Below the pieces are notes generated by a model. It saw nothing but the letters and a program-made list of their open reading frames with translations, searched no databases and was not told the DNA's origin. Position numbers and translations under genes: made by a program. From an uncultured Chloroflexota bacterium (lineage in GTDB: Bacteria > Chloroflexota > Chloroflexia > Thermomicrobiales > UBA6265): a stretch of DNA of 64,000 nt. This document shows, in pieces, positions 52,592-60,790 of this stretch (position 1 is its first letter; every line of letters begins with the position of its first letter). The stretch is from assembly GCA_937901745.1 (NCBI GenBank), contig CALGSZ010000088.1:32779-96778 (forward strand), written 5' to 3'.

Positions 52592-53605
52592 ATGAGGGGC
52601 GAGCGACCACGCGCCGTGAAGTGGCGCCGCCTGGTCAGCGCGCTCATCGCGCTCGTGCTCTTGCTGCCGCCGGCGGCGCTGGCTCAGGAGGAGCCGACGG
52701 TCGGCGCCGGCACACGCCTCTTTGCGCTCCCCGGCGAGCGCGTCTTCCCTGAGGGCATTGCATTCGATGCGAGCGCTGGCCAGTTCTACGTCGGCTCGAC
52801 CGAGGACGGCACCATTTTCCGCGGCGATCTGGCGACCGGCGAGGTCAGCGTCTTCGCGCCGGCAGGGAGCAACGGCCTGACGTACGCGGTCGGCATGAAA
52901 GTCGTCGGCGGACGCCTCGTCGTCGCCGGCGGTCCGGTTGGCTCCGTCTTCGTCTACGACGTGGCAACCGGCCAGCTGATCGCGGAGGTGCCGACCGGCC
53001 TCCGCGGATCAGCTGTCTTCCTCAACGACGTGGCCTTCGCCGAGCGGGGCGAAGCTTATGTCTCCGATTCCGAGAACCAGCGCATCTATCGGGTGCGCGC
53101 CGATGTCATCGCCGGCTCGGCCCAGCCCGACTCCCAGATGCGCCCGTGGCTCGATCTCGCGGAGCGCGGCCTCATCTCAGCCGATGACGGCTATCTCAAC
53201 GGTCTGGTGCTCAACGCCAGTGGTCGCTACCTGCTGGCGATCGACATGGCGAGCGGGCGACTCTTCCGCATCGCGACGAGCGGCGATGAGGTCATCGAGG
53301 TTGACCTGGCCGGACAGACACTCGTCGGTGGCGACGGGCTCGTGCTCGACGGCACGATGCTGTATGTCGTCCGGCTCGGTCGCGTGACTGTCGTCGCGCT
53401 TGCGGACGATCTCGCCTCCGGCACGGTGCTCGGCAGCTTCAGCGATCCGTCCTTCTCGACGCCGACGACGGCGGCGAAGGTCGGCGGCTGCCTGCTGGTC
53501 GTCAACTCGCAGCTGGGCAAGCTCTACTCGCCAGAGCTTCCTTTCACCGTCTCGCTGGTCCCAATCCCTCCCGAATACACCGGCGGCCAAGCGAGCGGCT
53601 GCTAA
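52592..53605 (+). CDS. Secreted beta-propeller (SMP-30/NHL-like) protein
   Basis: The ATG at 52592 follows GGAGGAGGG and gives 337 residues. A Sec signal peptide lies at 1-36 (LVSALIALVLLLPPAALAQ). The mature protein has a six-bladed-propeller-like pattern: FPEGIAFDASAGQFYVGS near 54, FLNDVAFAERGEAYVSDS near 148, and GGDGLVLDGTMLYVVRL near 245, resembling SMP-30/gluconolactonase and NHL proteins. An Asn-Asp pair (FLNDV) fits the metal site of SMP-30. A lactonase or binding role is possible. It ends with a short Cys-containing C-terminus (ASGC) paired with the Cys in GGCLLVV. Confidence 0.83.
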   Translation: MRGERPRAVKWRRLVSALIALVLLLPPAALAQEEPTVGAGTRLFALPGERVFPEGIAFDASAGQFYVGSTEDGTIFRGDLATGEVSVFAPAGSNGLTYAVGMKVVGGRLVVAGGPVGSVFVYDVATGQLIAEVPTGLRGSAVFLNDVAFAERGEAYVSDSENQRIYRVRADVIAGSAQPDSQMRPWLDLAERGLISADDGYLNGLVLNASGRYLLAIDMASGRLFRIATSGDEVIEVDLAGQTLVGGDGLVLDGTMLYVVRLGRVTVVALADDLASGTVLGSFSDPSFSTPTTAAKVGGCLLVVNSQLGKLYSPELPFTVSLVPIPPEYTGGQASGC

Positions 53606-53793
53606 TCCCCCCGCCACGGCACCAGCACAACCTTGATACACATCATGCAAGAACCATGAATCCGATTTGTCACACCTTACGTAAAGTGGGGTGGAAAGGG
53701 CTGAGGGACTCCTCCCTCGGCCAACGGAGCGGGGACCGGCGCCTGGCGCGGGCCAGGCGCCACCAGAGTTCTGAGAAAAGGAGGTGATGAGCC

Positions 53794-54282
53794 ATGCGCT
53801 ACACGCTGATGCCAGTCACGACTGAGTTCGAGACGATTCGGCAGGCGATGGACCGGCTCATCAACGACGCCTTCACCGGCACGCCGTTCCGGACGCTGTG
53901 GTCCCGGACCTGGACGACGATGCCGCTCGACGTCTACGCGACGGATAACGAGGCCGTGATCCTGACGGCGGTTCCTGGTCTGACGCCGGAGAACCTCGAC
54001 ATCTCCGTCTACAAGAACACGATCGTCGTGAGCGGCAAGGTCGGTGACTACGCGGAGGGCGTCAAGAACGCGACGTGGTACCTGCGCGAGTTGCCGCACG
54101 GTGAGTTCCGGCGGTCCGTGACCCTGCCGTTCCCGGTGGATGCCGAGAAGGCGGAGGCTCACTACGAGCATGGCGTTGTGCGGATCGTCCTGCCGAAGGC
54201 CGAGGCCGCCAAGCCGCGCAAGATCCAGATCCAGGCGGGCGAGCAGCCCAAGGCCGTGGAGGCTACCACGAGCGCGAACTAA
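53794..54282 (+). CDS. Second Hsp20/alpha-crystallin small heat-shock protein
   Basis: The 162-residue chaperone has the alpha-crystallin domain near 45-145 (PLDVYATDNEAVILTAVPGL, then HYEHGVVRIVLPKAE). It also has an N-terminal arm with IRQAMDRLINDAFTGTPFRTLW, here in parts, almost identical in plan to the arm of the 43632 protein. The two are paralogues in one window. An AAGGAGGTGATG ribosome site precedes the ATG. A TTGATA element at 53634 may be a -35, but its -10 is poor. A large hairpin follows the gene. Confidence 0.93.
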   Translation: MRYTLMPVTTEFETIRQAMDRLINDAFTGTPFRTLWSRTWTTMPLDVYATDNEAVILTAVPGLTPENLDISVYKNTIVVSGKVGDYAEGVKNATWYLRELPHGEFRRSVTLPFPVDAEKAEAHYEHGVVRIVLPKAEAAKPRKIQIQAGEQPKAVEATTSAN

Positions 54283-54338
54283 TCAACTGGCGGCCGACTG
54301 GCCGCGCTAGTAGTACCGTTTGCCAAGGGAACCGATGT

Positions 54339-54374
54339 GCGGAGGCCCACCGGGGAAACCTGGTGGGCCTCCGC
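54339..54374. terminator. Bidirectional hairpin between convergent genes
   Basis: GCGGAGGCCCACC (54339-54351) and GGTGGGCCTCCGC (54362-54374) form a perfect 13-base-pair stem with a 10-base loop. It lies between the hsp20 gene and the convergent FMN reductase gene. No long T-run follows on either side. Confidence 0.7.
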
Positions 54375-54393
54375 TATTCATGGCCGGAGCCGC

Positions 54394-54978
54394 TTACCTA
54401 CTCGGCACGCGCCGTATCGTTGGGTACGCCGGCCCGACGAGCTCCGCGCGTGTCGCTCGCCAGAGACCAACGATCCCTTCGGCCAACCGCCGGCACTGCT
54501 CGCGCACTCCCTCATCCACGAGCCGGCCATCCTGGAAGTGCGCGTTCTGGGCGTAGACCGCTCCCGGGACCGTCTGCATCTGGAAGAACGACAGCAGCGG
54601 CCGCAGCTGGTGCTCCACCGCGAGGAAGTGGTGATCGCTCCCCGCGGTGAGGACGATCCCCGCGACCTTGCCGAAGGGAGCGTCGTTCGGCACCAGGTCG
54701 AAGAGGTTCTTCAACGCCCCCGTGTAGCTCGCGCGATAGGCCGGGGAGCCGACCACATAGGCATCCGCCTCGGCGATCTTGTCGATCACGATGCGGGTAT
54801 CGCCGTCGTAGTCAGCCGGATTCCGCCCGTCGCAGAAGACGACCTCGTAATGGCGCAGGTCGAGCAGTTCCGCCTCCACCGTCGGATCAATAGCGACCGC
54901 GTGGTCGAGGACCAGGCGAATCACCTCGACAGTGCGCGAGGACGGCGTCAGGCTGCCGCTGATACCAAGCAGCTTCAT
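54394..54978 (-). CDS. NAD(P)H-dependent FMN reductase (SsuE-like)
   Basis: The 194-residue flavodoxin-like protein has the FMN phosphate loop GISGSLTPSSRT near residues 5-16 and the GSPAYRASYTGALKNLFDLV helix near 83-102, both typical of SsuE/MsuE reductases. It supplies reduced FMN to a two-component monooxygenase. Its ATG overlaps the stop of the SfnG-like gene by four bases, so the two partners are translationally coupled. It is the last gene of the sulfur operon, before the bidirectional hairpin. Confidence 0.92.
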   Translation of the reverse strand: MKLLGISGSLTPSSRTVEVIRLVLDHAVAIDPTVEAELLDLRHYEVVFCDGRNPADYDGDTRIVIDKIAEADAYVVGSPAYRASYTGALKNLFDLVPNDAPFGKVAGIVLTAGSDHHFLAVEHQLRPLLSFFQMQTVPGAVYAQNAHFQDGRLVDEGVREQCRRLAEGIVGLWRATRAELVGPAYPTIRRVPSR

Positions 54979-56096
54979 GACGCTATCGCCACCTCGCGCG
55001 GCAACGCCGCGGCCAGATCGCTCGGCCGCTCGCTCGGAGTCTCACGCACCAGCGGGATGACGTCGCGGCCGAAGGCGGGCAGATCGTCGGTGAAGTGCAA
55101 GAAGCCGCAGAGGATGAGATCCACGCCGACGGCGTCATAGGCGCGAATGCGTTCGACGATCTGCTCCGGCGTGCCGATCAACCCGGTCTTGAAGCCGTCG
55201 TTGTACTGCACGAGGTCCTCGAATCCCGATTCGGCCCACATGCCCTGCTTTTCCGGCGAGGCCTGGCCAGCGTGCTTGACCTGGGCGGCAAAGCCCTCCA
55301 CCGCCTCCCGGTCGGCCAGGGCGATGATGTCCCGCAGCGTCTGGCGCGCTTCCTCTTCCGTCGAGCGCGCGATGACGAACGCATTGAGTCCGAAGCGGAT
55401 CTCGTTCGGGTCGCGGCCGTATTCCGCGGCCAGCGAGCGGATCTCCTGGATCTGCTCGGCGACCTTTTCAACGCTGTTGCCGTTCATGAAGTACCAGTCG
55501 GAGACGCGCGCCGCCATCTGTCGCGCAGCCTTCGAGTTGCCTCCCTGGAAGATCGGCGGATGCGGCTTCCGGACCGGCTTCGGCTTCAACGGCGCATTGT
55601 TGATCCGGTAGAAGTCGCCTTTGAAGGTGAACGTCTCCTCGGTCCACAGCCCCTTGAGTACCCGGATGAACTCCTCCGAGCGACGGTAGCGCTCGTCATG
55701 GTCGAGCCACGGCTCGCCATAGCCGATGAACTCATCCTTGAACCAGCCGCTGACGATGTTCACCGCCGCCCGGCCACGGCTGACCTGGTCGATCGTCGCG
55801 ACTGCCTTCGCGATCACGCCGGGATGCCAGAGACCGGGATGGATCGCCGAGATGAGGTTGATCTTCTTCGTCACCGCGGCAAGGGAGGCCGTCAGCGTTA
55901 ACGCCTCCAACTGGAACTCGGCGCCGTAACTGGCAAAGAAGCGCGCCTGCGAAAGGGCGTACTCGAACCCGACTTGCTCGGCCTTCTGCGCGAGCCAGGC
56001 GTTGTACTCGAAGCTCCAATCGGTCCGCTGCGGGATCTTCGAGACGACGAGGCCACCGCTGACATTGGGAACCCAATAGGCAAACTTGGTCTGCAC
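54975..56096 (-). CDS. FMNH2-dependent monooxygenase, SfnG/SsuD type
   Basis: The GTG at 56096 follows AGAGGAG by seven bases and gives 373 residues, the usual SfnG length. The upstream open frame to 56264 overlaps the next gene. The luciferase-like TIM barrel is evident: FAYWVPNVSGGLVVSKIPQR at the start, the AVNIVSGWFKDEFIGYG segment near residue 130, and PPIFQGGNSKAARQMAA near 220. SfnG converts dimethyl sulfone to methanesulfinate; SsuD releases sulfite from alkanesulfonates. The VSGGLVVSKIPQRT start favours SfnG. It scavenges organosulfur with the reductase encoded downstream. Confidence 0.9.
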   Translation of the reverse strand: MQTKFAYWVPNVSGGLVVSKIPQRTDWSFEYNAWLAQKAEQVGFEYALSQARFFASYGAEFQLEALTLTASLAAVTKKINLISAIHPGLWHPGVIAKAVATIDQVSRGRAAVNIVSGWFKDEFIGYGEPWLDHDERYRRSEEFIRVLKGLWTEETFTFKGDFYRINNAPLKPKPVRKPHPPIFQGGNSKAARQMAARVSDWYFMNGNSVEKVAEQIQEIRSLAAEYGRDPNEIRFGLNAFVIARSTEEEARQTLRDIIALADREAVEGFAAQVKHAGQASPEKQGMWAESGFEDLVQYNDGFKTGLIGTPEQIVERIRAYDAVGVDLILCGFLHFTDDLPAFGRDVIPLVRETPSERPSDLAAALPREVAIAS

Positions 56097-56124
56097 GAGA
56101 TTGCTCCTCTGAAACTGATCTCGG

Positions 56125-56835
56125 TTACGAGGCGAGGCGGGAAGCGGACGCGACGCGACTCGGCGCCGACTCACCGTCTCCCACTGGCGTGAAACTCTCG
56201 ATCGAGACGACGCGGTTGGGGTCTGGCCGCTCCACGGGGCGCGGCTCTTCCGCCGGATAGCCAAACGGCATCGTCGCCACCAGACGGTATCGGTCGGCGG
56301 GAAGACCCAGGAACGCGGCGAGCCTATCTCCGGCCAGCGCCTCCCAATGCTGGAGGGAGGTCGCCAGTCCCTCGTCGGTCAGGGCCAGCCAAAGCGCGAG
56401 CTGCACCATGCCCAGGGCTTGCTCGCTGTAGGCACGCGCCCGCTCCTCGTCGATCTGATTGGCCGCGCGCATGGCCTCGACCGCGGCACGGTCCTCGTAG
56501 AGCAGGAGCGCGCCGATGCCCTGCCTGAACCCCTCGAGCCGATCGAGGTATCGAGACAGACGTTCACCCTCCAGCCGCTCGCGAAACGCGGCCTCGAGCT
56601 CGGCCCACAATTCGGCGCGCCGCTCGTGGACGACGACCAAATGCCACGATGGCCGGTTGAACGCGGCCGGGGTGAGCTGCGCGGCAGCGACGATACGCTC
56701 GAGCGTGGCAGGCGCGAGCGGACCGGGCCGCAAGCGACGGATCGAGCGCCGGCTGGCGAGCAAGCGCACGAGAGTCGCGTCCTGTGCATCAACGAGAGGA
56801 TCGAACAGATGGGGGACCACCTCACTCACCAGCAT
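56125..56835 (-). CDS. Nitroreductase-family flavoprotein
   Basis: The 236-residue protein carries the nitroreductase fold: RRSIRRLRPGPLAP near residues 29-42 for FMN binding, then TPAAFNRPSWHLVVV near 55-69, and the C-terminal MPFGYPAEEP motif near 196-205. The last 25 residues are extra. Its role in the sulfur operon is not known. It may reduce flavin or an intermediate; similar proteins appear beside sulfonate and sulfone genes. It is the first full-size gene, 28 bases from the monooxygenase start. Confidence 0.86.
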   Translation of the reverse strand: MLVSEVVPHLFDPLVDAQDATLVRLLASRRSIRRLRPGPLAPATLERIVAAAQLTPAAFNRPSWHLVVVHERRAELWAELEAAFRERLEGERLSRYLDRLEGFRQGIGALLLYEDRAAVEAMRAANQIDEERARAYSEQALGMVQLALWLALTDEGLATSLQHWEALAGDRLAAFLGLPADRYRLVATMPFGYPAEEPRPVERPDPNRVVSIESFTPVGDGESAPSRVASASRLAS

Positions 56836-56993
56836 GACCCGGCACTCCGGCTTCGCGCGGCATGACCGGTGCGGCGGCAGTCACTCGGCACACCGGGAAC
56901 GACAGCAACTGGCGCGTGAGGACACCCGCACGGAGACTGGCTAACTCCGCCGTACAGCCACCTTCGGTCGCTGCTGCGCTCGAATCTCGTCAC
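56826..56993 (-). CDS. Possible Cys-containing leader peptide of the sulfur operon
   Basis: A 55-codon frame (MTRFERSSDRRWLYGG...) starts at GTG 56993, nine bases after AGGAGG, and ends TGCTGGTGA across the nitroreductase start, overlapping it by ten bases. Four Cys codons occur at positions 22, 24, 39 and 54. That suits a leader whose translation senses Cys-tRNA, but the composition is also that of GC-rich non-coding sequence. I do not recognise any homologue. Treat it as a hypothesis. Confidence 0.35.
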   Translation of the reverse strand: MTRFERSSDRRWLYGGVSQSPCGCPHAPVAVVPGVPSDCRRTGHAARSRSAGSCW

Positions 56994-57137
56994 GACTCAT
57001 CCCTCCTCTCGGCCGACACGAAGAGAAAGCGATAGCTAGGCGAGCCGGCCCGTCCCGTTGTCACGGGCGCCGCCTCTCGCCGCGCGAACTCTTCGTCCCT
57101 GCCGAACGAGCGCGGTGCGCCTCGGTTGCCGCGACCT

Positions 57138-57166
57138 AAACTAGAGTAGTTGATCAACAATGTCAA
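57138..57166 (-). promoter_or_regulatory. Promoter and operator of the sulfur operon
   Basis: Minus-strand TTGACA (57161-57166), a 17-base spacer and TAGTTT (57138-57143) form the promoter. The perfect palindrome GTTGATCAAC (57149-57158) lies inside the spacer, a place where a bound repressor would block polymerase. A leader of about 300 bases precedes the nitroreductase. Confidence 0.6.
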
Positions 57167-57288
57167 TATACAGATTGGCTAGGCCCTTGGTACGAGATGG
57201 GGCGCTGTTGGTGGGCGCGGGTCTGGCCTTGCGGGCATTGGAACAGGCTATCTCAGCCCGAGAATGCCGCAGCCACGCCAAGAAAGGG

Positions 57289-57323
57289 TTGACAGTGCGG
57301 AACGGCGATGCTAGGGTCTTTAT
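57289..57323 (+). promoter_or_regulatory. Promoter of the dapA T-box leader
   Basis: TTGACA at 57289-57294, a 17-base spacer and TAGGGT at 57312-57317 place the transcription start near 57324, just ahead of the T-box Stem I. The 120 bases between this and the divergent sulfur promoter hold no gene. Confidence 0.6.
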
Positions 57324-57339
57324 TCGACAACACAGCTTG

Positions 57340-57646
57340 CACACGGCGATGATGAGGACGAGTAACCGGCGGGAACGGGACAGAGAACCGCGGTAGCTGA
57401 GAAGCGGGACCAGGAACGCCGGCGAAAAAGACCTCGGAGCCGCGCCCCCAACGGTTGGCGCATCATCTGCCCGGCCTAGTAGGCGGCGACGGGTGGCTCC
57501 CGTTACAGGGCCGCCGCATCGCGTGGCTTGTCCACGCCGTGCGGGCAAAGGGCGTCGCCAGGATCGAAGGAAGCTGGCGGCGAAGTGGGGTGGTACCACG
57601 GGCAGACACCGCTCGTCCCCAGTCGGGGGCGGCGGTTCTTTGTTTT
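57340..57646 (+). ncRNA. Lysine-specific T-box riboswitch upstream of dapA
   Basis: Stem I: GAGG (57354-57357) pairs with CCTC (57432-57435), and CCGGCG (57366-57371) with CGCCGG (57417-57422). The AGTA turn lies on the 5' side of the specifier loop, and CGAAAAAGA (57423-57431) forms its 3' side. Reading GAA-AAA or GAAA-AAG gives a Lys codon in either register. AGAGA (57382-57386) and GGTAGCTGAGAA mark the distal part. The T-box proper, AAGTGGGGTGGTACCACGG (57583-57601), has TGGT to pair with ACCA of uncharged tRNA. It should sense uncharged tRNA-Lys and turn on lysine synthesis. Confidence 0.85.
57607..57646 (+). terminator. T-box-controlled terminator
   Basis: An imperfect hairpin with ACCGC/GCGGT outer and CCCC/GGGG inner pairs is followed by TTCTTTGTTTTT. 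It competes with the antiterminator that contains the T-box sequence. A further 280 bases separate it from dapA. Confidence 0.7.
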
Positions 57647-57926
57647 TCCAGAACCGCCAATCCCGAAAGAGGTGTCACGTTCCGCGTCGTTGCTCCGAGC
57701 ATTGCGCTTCGAGTGAGCGGGAGGTGACCAGATGTACCGCAGCTCGGTTCCTCGCAATCTAACGGCTCCGCAATCTCCCCTAACGCGCTCCAAGCGTTAG
57801 GCGCCCCGGCATGTAGCCGGCGGCGCCACCCGCGGCATTCCCGGTTCTGATCCATTGCCGTTCAGTCGATTCCTCCCAAGTGCGTGGGAGGGTGGAGCGC
57901 GATTTTTTCGCGAAAGGAGCCAGAAA

Positions 57927-58841
57927 ATGACGACGACTACGCCCCGCTTCGCAGGTGCATTCACCGCTCTGATCACTCCGTTCCGCAATGGCGAGGTTGA
58001 TGAGCAGGCCCTACGCCGCCTCGTCGACTTCCAGATCGAGGGAGGCGTCACCGGCGTCATCCCCTGCGGCACGACCGGCGAGTCCGTGACGCTGACCGAG
58101 TTCGAGCACGATCGGGTAATCGAGATCGTGATCGAGCAGGCCGCCGGGCGCGTGCCCGTCATCGCCGGCACTGGCACGAACAACACCCGGCTGACGATCG
58201 AGCGGACTCGACACGCCCGCGAGATCGGCGCGGACGCCGCTCTCCTCGTGGTCCCCTACTACAACAAGCCGACCCAGGAGGGGATGATCCGGCACTTCAC
58301 GATGATCGCCGAGGCGACCGACCTACCGCTGATCCTGTACAACGTCCCCGGCCGCACCGGAGTCAACATGACGCCGGAGACTGTCGCTCGCCTTTCGGAG
58401 ATCCCAACGATCGTCGGCATCAAGGAGGCCAGCGGCAATCTGGATCAGGTCAGCCAGATCGTCGGCAGCGTCCGGTCGGACTTCGTCGTTCTCTCTGGCG
58501 ACGACTCGCTGACCCTGCCGATCATGAGCGTCGGTGGGCACGGCGTCATCTCGGTCGTCTCCAACATCGTGCCGGACGCCGTCGCCGAGCTGACGAATGC
58601 GGCCCTGCGCGGCGACTTCGCCACGGCGCGAACGATCCACCATCGCCTCTTCCCGCTCTGCCGGGCGATGTTCTTGGACAACAACCCAACCGCGGTCAAG
58701 ACTGCCGCCGGGATGCTCGGGCTTTGCTCGTCCGAGGTGCGCCCGCCGTTGACGGACATGACCGAGGCGAACCGCCGCACGCTGGAGGCGACGATGCGCG
58801 CCTGGGGCTTCCCGCAGCTTCTCGCGACCGCGGCCGACTGA
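57927..58841 (+). CDS. dapA: 4-hydroxy-tetrahydrodipicolinate synthase
   Basis: The ATG at 57927 follows AAAGGAG and gives 304 residues; the open frame upstream to 57855 is not family-like. The (beta/alpha)8 aldolase has the pyruvate-binding GTTGES near residue 50, the catalytic Tyr in LILYNVPGRTG near 135, the Schiff-base Lys in IVGIKEASGN near 163, and VLSGDDSLTLP. It condenses pyruvate with aspartate semialdehyde in the first committed step of lysine and diaminopimelate synthesis. The lysine T-box leader ahead of it is consistent. It is in an operon with a methyltransferase and dapB. Confidence 0.96.
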   Translation: MTTTTPRFAGAFTALITPFRNGEVDEQALRRLVDFQIEGGVTGVIPCGTTGESVTLTEFEHDRVIEIVIEQAAGRVPVIAGTGTNNTRLTIERTRHAREIGADAALLVVPYYNKPTQEGMIRHFTMIAEATDLPLILYNVPGRTGVNMTPETVARLSEIPTIVGIKEASGNLDQVSQIVGSVRSDFVVLSGDDSLTLPIMSVGGHGVISVVSNIVPDAVAELTNAALRGDFATARTIHHRLFPLCRAMFLDNNPTAVKTAAGMLGLCSSEVRPPLTDMTEANRRTLEATMRAWGFPQLLATAAD

Positions 58842-58866
58842 GCCGAGGAGATCGGAGATACTCCGA

Positions 58867-59709
58867 ATGCCATCTGAATCTGGCGGAGAGACCCCCCAGG
58901 CGCCGGAAATGCTCGCCTATTACGCGGCGGGCCTCGAGAACAACCGGCTCTTCCAAGAGAACGGCAATCTCGAGCGAGAGCGCACGCAGGAGCTTCTCCT
59001 CCGCCACCTGCCGCCACCGCCAGCGGTCGTGCTCGATGTCGGTGGCGGCCCGGGCGTCTACGCTCGCTGGCTCGCCGAGCGCGGCTACGAGGTCCATCTC
59101 ATCGATGCCGTGCCGCTCCACGTCGAGCAGGCCCGCCAGGCCAGCTCATGGGGCCAACCGCCCGCCAGCGCCAGCGTGGGAGACGCCCGCCAGCTCGACT
59201 GGGATTCGGAAAGCGTAGATGCCGTCCTGTTGCTGGGGCCGCTCTACCACCTGACGGAGGCAGCCGACCGCCTACTCGCCTTAGAAGAGGCACGGCGGGT
59301 GACGCGGCCAGGCGGCTTCGTCTTTGCCGTCGGGATCAGCCGCTTCGCCTCCCTGCTCGACGGGCTGGCCACCGGCTATTTGCGCGACCCGGCGTTCGCG
59401 CGGATGGTTGAGCGCGACCTCGCGGATGGGCAGCATCGCAACCCGACGGGCAACCCGGCCTACTTCACGACGGCGTACTTCCACCACCCGGACGAGCTGC
59501 GCCAGGAGGTTGAGCGCGCGGGCCTGACGGTCGTCGAGATGGTGTCAATCGAGGGGCCGGGCGCATGGGCGCGTCCCTTTGCTGACTGGTGGGACGATCC
59601 GGCTGGGCGTGAGCAGCTGCTGGCAGCGGCTCGCGCCGTCGAGCACGAGCCGACGCTGATCGGCCTCAGCCCACATCTGATGGTCATCGCGCGACGACCA
59701 GAATCGTAG
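58867..59709 (+). CDS. Class I SAM-dependent methyltransferase
   Basis: The 280-residue protein has the Rossmann SAM motif I as VVLDVGGGPGVYARWLAERG near residues 57-76. Motif II is the acidic end of strand 2 (VHLIDAVPLH) and motif III is SVGDARQLDWDSESVDAVLLLGPLYHL, here in parts, near 110-135. It belongs to the Methyltransf_11/UbiE-like group. The substrate is unknown. It lies between dapA and dapB (25 and 17 base gaps), so it is co-transcribed with lysine-synthesis genes, which is not usual; I know of no role for it in that pathway. Confidence 0.9.
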   Translation: MPSESGGETPQAPEMLAYYAAGLENNRLFQENGNLERERTQELLLRHLPPPPAVVLDVGGGPGVYARWLAERGYEVHLIDAVPLHVEQARQASSWGQPPASASVGDARQLDWDSESVDAVLLLGPLYHLTEAADRLLALEEARRVTRPGGFVFAVGISRFASLLDGLATGYLRDPAFARMVERDLADGQHRNPTGNPAYFTTAYFHHPDELRQEVERAGLTVVEMVSIEGPGAWARPFADWWDDPAGREQLLAAARAVEHEPTLIGLSPHLMVIARRPES

Positions 59710-59726
59710 GCACACCGAGGAAGTAG

Positions 59727-60509
59727 ATGACGACACGAATTGGTATCGCCGGAATCGGCGGCAGAATGGGACGAGAGATCGCCGCGGCCGCGCAGGCTGA
59801 TAGCGTCATCACTCTCGTGGGTGGATTCGACCGGCCCGAGCGAACAGAAGAAGTCCGCGCGGCGCTCGGTCCGTCCGTGCGCGTGGTCGCTCGGATCGAC
59901 GAGTTACTCCCGGAGATCGAGGTTCTCATCGATTTCACCACGCCGGAAGCGACCGTCGCTCACGCCCGCGCCTGCGCCCAGTCCGGCCGCCCGCTCGTCA
60001 GCGGAGTAACAGGCCTGACGGCGGAGCAGCTTGCGACGCTGCGCGAGGCGTCCGCCACGATTCCCGTGTTCTATGCCCGGAACATGAGCCTGGGGATCAG
60101 CGCCCTCCTGGCGGCGCTTCCGGCATTGGTCCGGTCGCTCCAGGGCTACGACATCGAAATCGTCGAGCAGCACCACCGCCACAAGACGGATGCGCCCTCC
60201 GGCACGGCGCTGGCGCTGGCGGAAGCGATCGCCGGCGCGCTCGGCGCCGACCTCTCCGCGCGGGCTTCGTACGGCCGGCACGGCCACGCGCCCAGGCGGC
60301 CTGGGGAGATCGGCATTCACGCGGTCCGCGCCGGCGGCAACGCCGGGGAGCACGTGGTGATCATCGCCGACGAAGGGGAAGAAATCCGCGTCTCGCACCG
60401 CGCCTATAGCCGGCGGACCTTCGCGCTCGGCGCCCTGCGCGCCGCGGCTTGGCTCCGGCAGCAGCCCCCTGGCTGGTACGGGATGGCTGATCTGATCGCC
60501 CACAGTTGA
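59727..60509 (+). CDS. dapB: 4-hydroxy-tetrahydrodipicolinate reductase
   Basis: The 260-residue enzyme starts with ATG after GAGGAAG. The N-terminal Rossmann motif is GIAGIGGRMGREI. The signature HHRHKTDAPSGTAL near residues 153-166 contains the catalytic His and the substrate-binding Lys. The C-terminal AGGNAGEHVV lies in the catalytic sheet and RTFALGALRAAAWL ends the chain. It reduces the DapA product with NAD(P)H in the lysine/diaminopimelate pathway. It is the last gene of the dapA-methyltransferase-dapB unit. Confidence 0.96.
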   Translation: MTTRIGIAGIGGRMGREIAAAAQADSVITLVGGFDRPERTEEVRAALGPSVRVVARIDELLPEIEVLIDFTTPEATVAHARACAQSGRPLVSGVTGLTAEQLATLREASATIPVFYARNMSLGISALLAALPALVRSLQGYDIEIVEQHHRHKTDAPSGTALALAEAIAGALGADLSARASYGRHGHAPRRPGEIGIHAVRAGGNAGEHVVIIADEGEEIRVSHRAYSRRTFALGALRAAAWLRQQPPGWYGMADLIAHS

Positions 60510-60570
60510 CGCGTTCGGACGGCTGCCCTGGCGACCAGCCCAGAAGTCCTATATGAGAACCCATGACTAT

Positions 60571-60606
60571 TGTCCGGTTGAGCGGACATCCGGGGGACCG
60601 TATAGT
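60571..60606 (+). promoter_or_regulatory. Promoter and operator of the LuxR-type regulator
   Basis: TTGAGC (60578-60583), a 17-base spacer and TATAGT (60601-60606) form a promoter. The inverted repeat TGTCCG-N6-CGGACA (60571-60588) overlaps the -35. The leader to the regulator is about 175 bases. The 281-base gap 60510-60790 has no gene. Confidence 0.6.
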
Positions 60607-60790
60607 GAGTCTGGGTGATGGTCCGGGCAGCAACCCGGCCGCGCGTGGGTGGAATGGTCGCCCAGTCAGTCATGCCCATCCGACGTGCTCTCGATCGCCA
60701 GCTTCCAGCACCCGGACCGATTGCCAGACATCGGCGGCGGTTTGGGTTCTTAAGTTGGATCGGGGCACTGCAGGAGCGAAAGGAACCTCG

